12,792 bases of DNA, taken from assembly GCA_934725685.1 (NCBI GenBank), contig CAKVBX010000043.1:1-12792 (forward strand). Direction: 5' to 3'. The DNA comes from an uncultured Bacilli bacterium (GTDB lineage Bacteria > Bacillota_I > Bacilli_A > RFN20 > CAG-288). A model generated the notes under the pieces. It made no database searches. It was not told where the DNA came from and saw only the letters and a program-made list of their open reading frames with translations. This document shows, piece after piece, positions 1 through 6,910 of the stretch. Position 1 is the first letter of the stretch. Each line of letters starts with the position of its first letter. Position numbers and translations under genes: made by a program.

Positions 1-70
1 CCGGAATGCTTAATTAGACAATCGTGTACCAATTATATGATTTGTATAGTTAAATCGCCGGGAAAGTTTT

Positions 71-140
71 AATTAATCTGTCAACTAATAACATTGTGTA
101 TTACTTTTTTTGCAAGATGATGAGGAAGAAGTGCTTTGAC
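71..140. repeat. Left copy of a repeat shared with the right end of the window
   Basis: Bases 71-90 are the exact reverse complement of bases 12716-12735 (20 of 20). Overlapping this, a 12-base string at 88-99 recurs in direct orientation at 12754-12765. It is followed in both places by a T-rich stretch ending TTTTTGCAA and then by TGCTTTGAC (132-140 here, 12780-12788 there). This copy carries about 16 extra bases before the last block. On the minus strand the direct part of the right copy could encode a protein tail (TVKALQKQ then stop), and this copy keeps a VKAL remnant. That suggests debris of a mobile element, but no transposase family is identified. Confidence 0.6.
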
Positions 141-376
141 ATAAAATGTGCAACTTTGATTTTTCTTGCGATTCCTTTCAATTTTGCGTACCCCAAATCT
201 TGTTTTCATCAACTGCTTCACCCTATATAAAGTAAAATAGGCGGGACAACAAAAAATGAAGCCCCTCACTTTTTTCAGAATGCCATTGCAAATGATTTGC
301 TTCGGAATTCGTTCGGTTTTTAGCAATCGGAAACCCCGCAAAATTTCCATGCTGAGTTTCAACCGTCTTTGCGACT
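141..376. other. AT-rich stretch with no supported gene
   Basis: An open minus-strand frame of 93 codons crosses this stretch, but it has no Shine-Dalgarno site and no family signature. It lies just downstream of the GNAT pseudogene and runs into the repeat at 71-140. It may be part of the same decayed element, but nothing in the sequence proves that. A short perfect inverted repeat (GCAAAT, one base, ATTTGC on the minus strand) lies near 287-299. Confidence 0.3.
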
Positions 377-844
377 TTACTTCAGTATTTTCTCCATTCC
401 TATCTTTTTCGTTCTCAAACCGATTTTCTCATAGAATCCCAATGCATTCACGTTGTCAGCCCAAACATTCAGTGTAAGGTTATAGCATGCTATGCCCTTG
501 GCAAATTCCACAACGAAATCATATAATTTCTTGCCCACATGCTTGCCATGGGCTTTCTCATCAACAGAAAAATCATCGATGTATAGCGTTAAACGTCAGT
601 TAAAGTGTGGAATCATTCCTCTTTTATTATGCAAAACACATATCCTAGTATTCCTTCATCATCATAAACAAAAACAGGAGTGGATTCATTTTTGATGATT
701 TTCAAAAGTTCATCATCGGTATACTTTTTTTGTCCCTCTCTTAAATAAATCCGGTCTTGCCTGAAGATGGACTTTCTGAACCTCATAAAACAGCTTATCA
801 AGCATTTCAATGTCATTTGTCGTCGATCTTCTAATTTTCTCTAT
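377..844 (-). pseudogene. GNAT-family N-acetyltransferase, broken by frameshifts
   Basis: The minus strand can be stitched into one GNAT protein across frame changes. The N-terminal part reads IRRSTTNDIEMLDKLFYEVQ and runs to about 738, where an A-run (CAAAAAAAG) shifts the frame. The middle part reads TPVFVYDDEGILGYVF and stops at 613-615. The C-terminal part resumes near 590 with LYIDDFSVDE, then GKHVGKKLYDFV (the R/Q-x-x-G-x-G/A acetyl-CoA loop region), then NVWADNVNALGFYEKIGLR, ending at a TAA at 377-379. This order of motifs is typical of small GNAT enzymes of about 150 residues that acetylate amines. The expected start codon position reads ATA (842-844) behind a GAGG site, so the start may also be mutated. 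At least two frame breaks make this a pseudogene. Sequencing error at the A-run could explain one break but not all of them. Confidence 0.75.
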
Positions 845-848
845 CTTC

Positions 849-950
849 TTACCTCGTTATCATCATAGTGAAATAGAATTTGAGAATCATGGTGCCATCT
901 AAATAATACTTATCTCTTATGTGTCCATACATGGAATCGTCTCTTTGCAT
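849..950 (-). CDS. Short uncertain open frame upstream of the GNAT pseudogene
   Basis: A frame of 33 residues starts at ATG 948-950 (MQRDDSMYGHIRDKYY) and stops at a TAA 849-851, five bases before the presumed GNAT start. The frame is open for about 51 codons in total, back to roughly position 1002. I do not recognise it. Its abutment to the GNAT gene suggests it is the tail of an older upstream gene in the same operon, now truncated. It may also be chance in AT-rich DNA. Confidence 0.2.
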   Translation of the reverse strand: MQRDDSMYGHIRDKYYLDGTMILKFYFTMMITR

Positions 951-1149
951 GACAAGTGTAACGAAAACAGAATGACAATTAGCGAATTTGTTGTCAAAAT
1001 AATGTTAAGCCGGATTGTTTCTTTAATCGTCTTGTTTGCAACGAATCGTTTATTGTCTCCAATTTATCGTATCACATAATTTGTTTGCAAATTGCCTATG
1101 TTTTGAGTGAACTTATCCTTTTCGTTTTCTTAGTCAAAACGCGGTTCGA
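951..1149. other. AT-rich intergenic region, nothing identified
   Basis: No gene, tRNA or strong promoter is visible here. The decamer TTGTTTGCAA appears twice about 48 bases apart (1032-1041 and 1080-1089), and gene-length frames are absent. It separates the decayed left flank from the tRNA terminator. Confidence 0.3.
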
Positions 1150-1174
1150 TAAAAAAAGACCTGAATATCAGGTC
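1150..1174 (-). terminator. Rho-independent terminator of the tRNA-Asp/Gly unit
   Basis: On the minus strand a perfect 7-base-pair stem (GACCTGA / TCAGGTC, loop of three) at 1158-1174 is followed by seven T residues. It lies 12 bases past the CCA end of tRNA-Gly, as expected for the end of this transcript. Confidence 0.85.
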
Positions 1175-1186
1175 CATATAATTAGA

Positions 1187-1260
1187 TGGAGCAAGCGACG
1201 GGAATCGAACCCGCGTGTCAACCTTGGCAAGGTTGCGTTCTACCATTGAACTACGCCTGC
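1187..1260 (-). tRNA. tRNA-Gly (anticodon GCC)
   Basis: The minus strand folds as a cloverleaf. The acceptor stem is GCAGGCG with CGCTTGC (one G-U pair). The D arm contains AGTTCAATGGTAGAAC, the anticodon arm AACCTTGCCAAGGTT places GCC at 34-36, and the T arm is GCGGGTTCGATTCCCGT. Discriminator T is followed by an encoded CCA. It is the second gene of a two-tRNA unit, 7 bases downstream of tRNA-Asp, and shares its terminator. Confidence 0.95.
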
Positions 1261-1267
1261 AAATAGA

Positions 1268-1344
1268 TGGCGGATCCTACGGGATTTGAACCCGTGATCT
1301 TCTCCGTGACAGGGAGACGTGATAGGCCTCTACACTAAGGATCC
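1268..1344 (-). tRNA. tRNA-Asp (anticodon GTC)
   Basis: The minus strand starts GGATCCT and ends AGGATCC-G-CCA, giving a full 7-pair acceptor stem. The anticodon stem TCTCC/GGAGA encloses the loop CTGTCAC with GTC at 34-36. The T arm contains ACGGGTTCAAATCCCGT. CCA is encoded. It is the promoter-proximal gene of the Asp-Gly unit. Confidence 0.95.
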
Positions 1345-1374
1345 ACACAACGCTGTTGTTTCAAGCGCTTAATT

Positions 1375-1403
1375 ATTATCTCAAGACAGAGACAGAAATG
1401 CAA
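1375..1403 (-). promoter_or_regulatory. Sigma-A-type promoter for the tRNA-Asp/Gly unit
   Basis: On the minus strand TTGCAT (1398-1403) and GATAAT (1375-1380) are separated by exactly 17 bases. Each box is close to the consensus. The -10 box lies 30 bases upstream of the mature tRNA-Asp 5' end, which leaves room for a short leader. Confidence 0.6.
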
Positions 1404-1466
1404 GACTTTTTTTCACTATTTTTTGATGTTTCTGATTGCCGAGAATGTGACAGCAAAAATTCAACA

Positions 1467-1494
1467 TTGATAGGGCTTTCATTAAAAATATTAC
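1467..1494 (+). promoter_or_regulatory. Possible hpt promoter
   Basis: TTGATA (1467-1472) and TATTAC (1489-1494) are 16 bases apart on the plus strand, about 60 bases before the hpt start. The boxes are imperfect. Other AT-rich combinations in 1480-1530 are possible, so this is a tentative call. Confidence 0.35.
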
Positions 1495-1540
1495 AGAAAC
1501 AAGGAAAAAGATAAGGTAAAATAAAATTGAAAATTGTTGC

Positions 1541-1545
1541 GGAGG
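1541..1545 (+). promoter_or_regulatory. hpt ribosome binding site
   Basis: GGAGG lies 8 bases before ATG 1554-1556. This favours that ATG over an in-frame TTG at 1527, which lacks any such site. Confidence 0.8.
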
Positions 1546-1553
1546 CAAATCGT

Positions 1554-2150
1554 ATGGAGAAACTTATCTTATCCGAAGACGAAATTGTCCGTGTCTGTGA
1601 TCGACTCGCAAAGGAAATCGACAAGAAGCTCGATGAGAACAAGAACGGAGTTCCCGTCCTTGTCGGTATCATGAACGGTGCTCTTCCTTTCCTCTATGAA
1701 TTAGTCCGTCATATTCAGCATCCGATTGAAATCGACACCCTGAAAGCCTCGTCCTATAGCGGCACCGAGACAACGGGTCATGTCACTGTCACCAAGGAAC
1801 CGGATATCAACTTAGAAGGCAGAGATGTCATTCTGGTAGAAGACATCATCGATACCGGAATCACGATGCATTACCTCCGGGAATATGTCAAAGAAAAATA
1901 TAAACCCAAGAATCTTTATGTCTGCATTCTTGTCAAGAGAGAGACCGAAGGCGTCAAGTATGATGAACTTGCCGACTTCACCGGACTCACGACCGATGAG
2001 CAGCGCTATATCGTCGGATTCGGTTTCGATTACTATGGACTTTGGAGAAACGAACCTTATGTCTTTGTGCCTTCCAAGAAGGATATCGAAGATTGGGACA
2101 AAATCATCGACGAGGATAAGAAAATCCACTCCGATTTGAGAAAGAAGTAA
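1554..2150 (+). CDS. hpt: Hypoxanthine phosphoribosyltransferase
   Basis: This soluble enzyme of 198 residues transfers ribose 5-phosphate from PRPP to hypoxanthine or guanine in purine salvage. The length is usual for bacterial Hpt (about 180-200). Visible signatures are the loop VGIMNGALPF (residues 37-46), the flexible-loop region SSYSGTETTG (66-75) and the diagnostic PRPP-binding motif ILVEDIIDTGIT (93-104), which has the acidic pair E96-D97. The C-terminal base-binding part is VGFGFDYYGLWRNEPYV. The start is set by GGAGG at 1541-1545. An upstream in-frame TTG would add nine residues without a ribosome site. It stands alone on the plus strand, divergent from the tRNA unit and convergent with the HD-domain gene, and ends just before a bidirectional terminator. 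Preference for guanine versus hypoxanthine cannot be read from the sequence. Confidence 0.95.
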   Translation: MEKLILSEDEIVRVCDRLAKEIDKKLDENKNGVPVLVGIMNGALPFLYELVRHIQHPIEIDTLKASSYSGTETTGHVTVTKEPDINLEGRDVILVEDIIDTGITMHYLREYVKEKYKPKNLYVCILVKRETEGVKYDELADFTGLTTDEQRYIVGFGFDYYGLWRNEPYVFVPSKKDIEDWDKIIDEDKKIHSDLRKK

Positions 2151-2155
2151 AAACG

Positions 2156-2194
2156 AAAAGACCAGTCAGCCTTTTTGGAAGACTGGTCTTTTTT
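2156..2194. terminator. Bidirectional terminator between hpt and the HD-domain gene
   Basis: A perfect 8-pair stem (GACCAGTC 2160-2167 with GACTGGTC 2181-2188) extends by four A-T pairs to 12. It is flanked by an A-run on the left and a T-run on the right, so it can stop transcripts from both sides. The stop codon of the HD-domain gene (2193-2195) lies in the T-run. It ends both hpt and the long minus-strand operon. Confidence 0.85.
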
Positions 2195-3224
2195 ACTGGA
2201 CTTCGAAGGATAAGAGCGGTTGGATGTCACTGGAGAGATAGGCCTCAAAGGAGAGGGAACGGAATGCCTGAATTGCTGTTTTTGCTTTTTCTGAGAGACT
2301 TGATACTCTTCCTTGACCCATGACATAGGGATCGATGTATCGTTTTTTTGATGGCACTTGGAAGAAACCATTAATCCTAGTAGGTGAAGTCTTGATGGCG
2401 GAAAGAGAATGAAACAGCGTGAAATCATGAAAAGCTCTGGAATCATGCCCCAGCAAATTTATGACATTCTCTTCTGTTGTATAAAGGTCGCTTTCTTTGA
2501 TGACGTTCCTTTGAATGCAGTTTTTCAATATTCGGGCGAGGAGTTCCATAGCGTATCGGTCTTCATCGGAAACATAATAGTGGGAATTCTTCAGGGTCAG
2601 TAGGGTGAACCGTTCTGCCTTATCGATGCTCTGGAAACAAAGTTCCTCTTCTCCTTTTTCGTTTCTCGATACCCGTAGATTATCATAGAAATCCTTCACC
2701 TCATCTAAGGAACATAGGGAGAAATTGAGAAAGTTAGACAGAGTATATTCTAAGCGGTCCGCGGAAAGAAAAGGAGAGTCGTTATCCGCAATCGGATAAC
2801 GATGATAATCGTTCACTTCCTCGTAACGGATGCCTCTTGTTTCTAGTTCCTTTCGGATTTTCTCATCATGCAGAAGGAGAAAGGCGGTCTTTTCCTCGGT
2901 CGATTCTTGCTTGGTATAGTCGTGGTTGAGAAAATCGATGACATGGGCAAAACATGGCGTAGCGATATCGTGGAAAAGACCAGCATAAACCTCGTTTTCC
3001 TTTCCGGTGAAATGATAGACGATGAGGGCGACTCCCAAGGAGTGGAAAAGCCTGTCATAGCGTTTCAGATTACGGTAAAATGGAAAAAACGTATATTCCA
3101 TCCCACAGTGCATTCCGACTTTGCTGATTCGCTGAAGACTCTTTGCTTGTAGGACATCCGAAAGAAAGGAGGGGATTTCCGGATGGTAGATTGATAGGAT
3201 TCCTTCGTTTTTTCTTTCGGTCAT
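2193..3224 (-). CDS. HD-domain phosphohydrolase, SAMHD1-like
   Basis: This protein of 343 residues is probably a soluble metal-dependent phosphohydrolase. Residues 31-100 follow the layout of the SAMHD1/YwfO-type HD superfamily: QRISKVGMHCG, then RYDRLFHSLGVALI with H61, then AGLFHDIATPCFAHVIDFLN with H85-D86 and H94, then SADRLEY with D156. Together these give the H...HD...D metal-binding set. Known relatives hydrolyse dNTPs or other nucleotides, and the substrate here is not known. It is the last gene of the minus-strand operon. Its ATG (3222-3224) overlaps the TGA of the gene upstream (3221-3223). No Shine-Dalgarno site is visible before it, so translation probably depends on termination-reinitiation from that gene. 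The C-terminal half (about residues 200-343) has no motif I can name. Confidence 0.8.
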   Translation of the reverse strand: MTERKNEGILSIYHPEIPSFLSDVLQAKSLQRISKVGMHCGMEYTFFPFYRNLKRYDRLFHSLGVALIVYHFTGKENEVYAGLFHDIATPCFAHVIDFLNHDYTKQESTEEKTAFLLLHDEKIRKELETRGIRYEEVNDYHRYPIADNDSPFLSADRLEYTLSNFLNFSLCSLDEVKDFYDNLRVSRNEKGEEELCFQSIDKAERFTLLTLKNSHYYVSDEDRYAMELLARILKNCIQRNVIKESDLYTTEENVINLLGHDSRAFHDFTLFHSLSAIKTSPTRINGFFQVPSKKRYIDPYVMGQGRVSSLSEKAKTAIQAFRSLSFEAYLSSDIQPLLSFEVQ

Positions 3225-3724
3225 TGGCTGTCGGTGAAGTCAAGTTCGTATCCTAAAAAGGCAATACCTTTGCTGTGGACCTCGGCAAAGGCATCTTTCA
3301 CTGCCGTGAGGAACTCTTCTCGTTTCTTCTTCTCCTCTTCCTGATAGGAGGAAGAGAGTTTTCTGAATTCCTTGATCATCTTCAGTTCCTTCGTTTCCTT
3401 CGAATCGTAATAGAGATAGAGGTGAAGCTGATAGCAGTGGAAGTTTTCCTGGTCGATGGCTTTGTCAAGTTCCTCTTTGCTTTCCCGATAATCGTTGTAT
3501 GGCATCCATTCCATGGCAAGATCGTAGGTGAGATATCCTTTGTACTTTTCCTCGAGGAAAGGATGGTCGTTGCGGTACGACATCAGAAAAATCTCCGGAT
3601 AGAGATCATGGCTCTGAAAGGTGTTGTTTTCAAAAGCGGACAGGAAAGTGGAAAGAATCTCTTCCTCTCCCTTTCCCTGTAACGCCTCTTTCATGTAGGC
3701 TAAGCTTTCCGTCTCGCGGATCAT
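3221..3724 (-). CDS. Unrecognised 167-residue acidic/charged protein
   Basis: I do not recognise this protein. It has no signal peptide or membrane segment and is rich in Glu, Lys and Tyr. A charged, probably helical segment runs through about residues 113-140 (KELKMIKEFRKLSSSYQEEE, followed by a KKKREE stretch), which could form a coiled coil. There are no cysteine clusters, P-loops or nuclease motifs. The start ATG (3722-3724) overlaps the cysS TGA (3721-3723), and an AGAGG site lies 7 bases upstream inside cysS. Its own stop overlaps the start of the HD hydrolase gene. This double 4-base coupling implies that it is made with the HD protein, perhaps in matched amounts, so partnership with the hydrolase is a reasonable guess only. 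The codon style resembles its operon neighbours, so it looks native rather than recently acquired. Confidence 0.75.
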   Translation of the reverse strand: MIRETESLAYMKEALQGKGEEEILSTFLSAFENNTFQSHDLYPEIFLMSYRNDHPFLEEKYKGYLTYDLAMEWMPYNDYRESKEELDKAIDQENFHCYQLHLYLYYDSKETKELKMIKEFRKLSSSYQEEEKKKREEFLTAVKDAFAEVHSKGIAFLGYELDFTDSQ

Positions 3725-5067
3725 AATAAGCCTCTTTCCATCAGGACGGGTCGGAGTTCATCGCTCCTTGCGAAGTTTTTCTCTTCTCTCGCTTTGTTGA
3801 ACTCCGCCAAGAGTGTTCTATCTTCGTCACTGAGCGGAGCAAACGTATAGGAAAGACCGAGAATCTCGGTGAATCTGAGAAGCGTATGGTAGACATCGGC
3901 AAGATGACTCAGATCAGTGTCCTTTTTCATCGATAACGTATTGAGTTCCTTCAGCATTGCATCGAAGACGGTCATCGCATTGGCGACATTGAGATCGTCG
4001 GCGAGGGCATCCATGAAGGCGGCGTATTTTTCCTGAAGCAACTTACCTTCCTTGATGCCGGCCAACGAGAGGAGACAGAACGCTTTTCTGAGGCTGGCAT
4101 AGTAGCGTTTGTCAAGCTTATCGAAGGAGCATAGACCTTCCTCGGTATAGTTGACCGGCGCACGATAGTGCGTCGTCTGGAAGAAGAGACGGATGGCGTT
4201 GCCGGAATGTCTTGTGAGGACATCCTTGGCGAGAATGGAATTGCCTAAAGATTTGCTCATCTTGACACCGTCGGTGAGAAGAAAGCCGACATGCATCCAG
4301 TAATTGGCAAGACGGGTGTGGTTGTGCGCTTCGGACTGAGCGATTTCGTTCTCGTGATGCGGGAACTTGAGGTCAAATCCGCCACCATGAATATCAATCA
4401 AAGGCTTGCGGAAGACGGAATTGACCATGACGACACATTCGGTGTGCCATCCCGGACGCCCGGTTCCGATTTCGGTATCGAACTTGATGCCGTCATCGTC
4501 CGTGAGTTTCCAAAGTGCGAAATCGAGCGGATTCTCTTTCTTTTCGGAGACGTCGATGCGGCTTCCCGAGACCAGGTCGTCGATTTTCTGTTTGGAAAGA
4601 TTTCCGTATCCCCCGACGGAGTTGACACGGAAATAGATATCGTCTCCGCCCTGATAGGCGGCGCCTTCGTTTTCAAGATCGTGGATGAAGGAAGCCATCT
4701 TGGTGATGTACTCGCTGGCCTTCGGATGATCATAGAGAGGGAGGATATTGAGCTTGTTGAGGCAATCCTCATAGGCTTTAATATAGAACTCAGAAAGCTC
4801 CTTCTCGGTCTTGTTTTCTTTTTTGGCCTCCTTGATGATTTTGTCATCGATGTCGGTGTAGTTGCTGACACAGCGTACCTCATAGCCGCACTCTCGCATT
4901 ACGCGGGTGAGCAGGTCAAAGGTGACCGTAGGGCGGAAGTTTCCGAGATGCACATAGTTGTAGACTGTCGGTCCGCAATAGTAGATATCCGCCTTCCCTT
5001 CTTCTAGCGGGACGAACTCCCGCTTCTTTCCCTCATAGGTATCAAACAGACGAATGGTTCGATTCAT
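3721..5067 (-). CDS. cysS: Cysteinyl-tRNA synthetase
   Basis: This cytoplasmic class I aminoacyl-tRNA synthetase of 448 residues charges tRNA-Cys. Visible elements are the N-terminal YYCGPTVYNYVHLGNFRP (zinc ligand C31 and the HIGH-type motif H40-L-G-N43), SNYTDIDDKI (69-78), GRPGWHTEC (zinc ligand C211), HGGGFDLKFPHHENEIAQS (H237 and E241 complete the zinc site) and KMSKS (269-273). Start: ATG 5065-5067 follows the exporter gene's TAA by one base. The frame stays open upstream inside that gene, but those codons do not resemble CysRS. A GGGG site within the exporter's last codons can serve it. The protein ends at ERGLL, where most homologues continue for about a dozen residues with a D-T-x-x-G-x-x-W tail, so it is slightly short at the C-terminus. 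Its stop overlaps the next start. Confidence 0.96.
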   Translation of the reverse strand: MNRTIRLFDTYEGKKREFVPLEEGKADIYYCGPTVYNYVHLGNFRPTVTFDLLTRVMRECGYEVRCVSNYTDIDDKIIKEAKKENKTEKELSEFYIKAYEDCLNKLNILPLYDHPKASEYITKMASFIHDLENEGAAYQGGDDIYFRVNSVGGYGNLSKQKIDDLVSGSRIDVSEKKENPLDFALWKLTDDDGIKFDTEIGTGRPGWHTECVVMVNSVFRKPLIDIHGGGFDLKFPHHENEIAQSEAHNHTRLANYWMHVGFLLTDGVKMSKSLGNSILAKDVLTRHSGNAIRLFFQTTHYRAPVNYTEEGLCSFDKLDKRYYASLRKAFCLLSLAGIKEGKLLQEKYAAFMDALADDLNVANAMTVFDAMLKELNTLSMKKDTDLSHLADVYHTLLRFTEILGLSYTFAPLSDEDRTLLAEFNKAREEKNFARSDELRPVLMERGLL

Positions 5068-5068
5068 A

Positions 5069-6910
5069 TTAGTTTTCCCCTTTTCCGAGATTTCTCTCCA
5101 TATTCTGGAGCCTGTAAAGATTATAGTACAAACCACGCTTCTCAAGCAGCTCTTGGTGATTGCCCTGTTCCTTGAGACAGCCTTTGTCGATGACGAAGAT
5201 GACATCCGCATTCTTGATGGTGGAGAGGCGGTGTGCGACGATGATCATCGTACCGATCTTCTTCATCTTTTCCAGGGAACTCTGGATGATGTTTTCCGTC
5301 TCCGTATCGATGTTGGCAGTCGCCTCATCGAGAAGGACCATGGAAGGCTGGTAGACGAGGGTTCTGGCAAAGGAGATGAGCTGACGTTCCCCCGCAGAGA
5401 AATTGGCTCCTTTTTCCTTGACAGGCGTATCTAAGCCCATGTCGGATTTGTTGAGCACCAAGGAAGCACCGACTTCATCGGCTGCGGCCTCGATATCCTC
5501 TTCTTTCAGGGAAGTGTCCCCGAGGGAGATGTTGTCCCGGATGGTGCCGGAGAAGAGGAAGACATCCTGAAGCATGACTCCGATGTTCTTTCTCAGGCAC
5601 GAGAGGGCATAGTCTTCGATATTGACATCATCGATCAGGATTTCACCGGAATCGATTTCATAGGTTCGGGAAAGTAAAGAGATGATGGTGCTCTTTCCAG
5701 CGCCGGTAGCTCCGACAAAGGCGGCTGTCTGCCCGGGAAGGATGGTGAAGGAGATATCATGGAGGACATCGTGTCCTTTTTCATAGGCGAAGCAAACATG
5801 ACGGAATTCGACTTTCCCCTTGAAGTGATCGACAAAGAGGGCATTTTCCTTGTCTTCAATCTCAATCTGGGTGTTGAGGACGTATTCGACACGTTCTGCA
5901 CTGGTGAGGATGGATTCGATTTGATTGATGAGGTTTGAAATCTGCTGGATTGGCTGGAAGAATTGGGTCGAGTAGGAGTAGAGCATCTGGAAGGTGCCGA
6001 TGCGGATACCGGAAGTGGCATCTCCGGTACGGATATTCGGAATCGTGATGGCGATGACTAAGAGAACGCAGGAACTCTGTAGGAGGAACATGAAGGGGTA
6101 GAAGACCGCAAAAAGGCGCTGGGAGGAGAGGAAGGAGGAATAGATGTTGTGGTTTTTGTCTTCGAATTCAGCCTCTTTCTTCTCCTCTCTTGCATAAGTT
6201 TTGATGACCTTGATGCCCTGGAAGGTTTCGGAAAGGAAGGAGTTCATGTCCGAAATGGAATCTTTTTCCTTCCGGTAGAATTTCTTGGAACGGCTGGTGA
6301 AGAAGAAGGAGACGAGGAAGACGACGGGAATATAGGCTAAGAAGATGAGGCCGAAGTAGTAGACGCCTTCCCTCGCCGTGACGATGAAGGTTGTGCAGAT
6401 GATGATGATCAAGGAAATGAAGGCACGCAATAGCTGAGGGAGAATATCCGAGAAGAGGGTAGAAATATTCTGGCTGTCGTTGGTGACTCGGGTGACATAA
6501 CTTCCGATTTTCAGTTCGCGAAGTTGCTTTTGGGAAAGCGAGAGGATATGGGTGAACATCTCGTTTCTCATGTCCCGGACGACATGCTGTCCCATTTTCT
6601 TCAGAGTGAGTGTCACAAAGTACCCACCGAGACCTCCGACGAGCCAAAGAAGCATGTCGCCGATGATGAAGAAGGAGATTGTTTGCATGTTCTTGGAAAC
6701 GTCGCTTCCTTTTTCTACTTCAGAGAGAAAATCGAGCATCGCCTTGGTGACAAGCGGCTCTAAGTTGAAACAGGCAGTGACGAAAATATCGAGGAGAATG
6801 ACGATGAGGAAGCCTTTGACATAAGGAAGGAAAAAGCGGAGGAGGCCCTTCAGTGCGGAGAAGCCGCCTTTTGCGTGCTTCTCGGAATGGATGATATCAG
6901 TATCGCTCAT
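5069..6910 (-). CDS. ABC exporter, canonical half of a heterodimer (BmrD/YheH-like)
   Basis: This 613-residue membrane protein has an N-terminal six-helix transmembrane domain (about 25-335) fused to an ATPase domain (about 365-610), the usual layout of type IV exporters. ATPase motifs are Walker A GATGAGKST (400-408), Q-loop Q448, Walker B MVLLDE with the catalytic E529, D-loop region TANIDTETE and the switch H560. The signature motif is altered to FSAGE (504-508) from LSGGQ. In BmrCD/LmrCD-type heterodimers this subunit supplies the catalytic Walker A/B, and its altered signature faces the partner's non-catalytic site, which is the pattern seen here. Known relatives export drugs and lipophilic compounds; the substrate here is unknown. 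A very strong AGGAGGTGA site precedes the ATG (6908-6910), which overlaps the partner's stop by four bases. Confidence 0.92.
   Translation of the reverse strand: MSDTDIIHSEKHAKGGFSALKGLLRFFLPYVKGFLIVILLDIFVTACFNLEPLVTKAMLDFLSEVEKGSDVSKNMQTISFFIIGDMLLWLVGGLGGYFVTLTLKKMGQHVVRDMRNEMFTHILSLSQKQLRELKIGSYVTRVTNDSQNISTLFSDILPQLLRAFISLIIIICTTFIVTAREGVYYFGLIFLAYIPVVFLVSFFFTSRSKKFYRKEKDSISDMNSFLSETFQGIKVIKTYAREEKKEAEFEDKNHNIYSSFLSSQRLFAVFYPFMFLLQSSCVLLVIAITIPNIRTGDATSGIRIGTFQMLYSYSTQFFQPIQQISNLINQIESILTSAERVEYVLNTQIEIEDKENALFVDHFKGKVEFRHVCFAYEKGHDVLHDISFTILPGQTAAFVGATGAGKSTIISLLSRTYEIDSGEILIDDVNIEDYALSCLRKNIGVMLQDVFLFSGTIRDNISLGDTSLKEEDIEAAADEVGASLVLNKSDMGLDTPVKEKGANFSAGERQLISFARTLVYQPSMVLLDEATANIDTETENIIQSSLEKMKKIGTMIIVAHRLSTIKNADVIFVIDKGCLKEQGNHQELLEKRGLYYNLYRLQNMERNLGKGEN

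Noticed and set aside
81..362. Minus-strand open frame of 93 codons at the left end.
   Set aside because: No ribosome site, no homology I can name, and it runs into the repeat. It could be transposase debris but cannot be supported as a gene.
1020..1100. Twice-occurring TTGTTTGCAA as the start of a CRISPR-like repeat array.
   Set aside because: Only two short copies, no regular spacing and no cas genes in the window.
4291..5007. Plus-strand open frame of 238 codons antisense to cysS.
   Set aside because: It is a shadow of a well-conserved gene. The residues lack any domain logic and no ribosome site precedes it.
5068..5211. N-terminal extension of cysS by 48 residues into the exporter gene.
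   Set aside because: The added residues are serine/arginine-rich antiphase reading of the exporter gene. The family start aligns with ATG 5065-5067.
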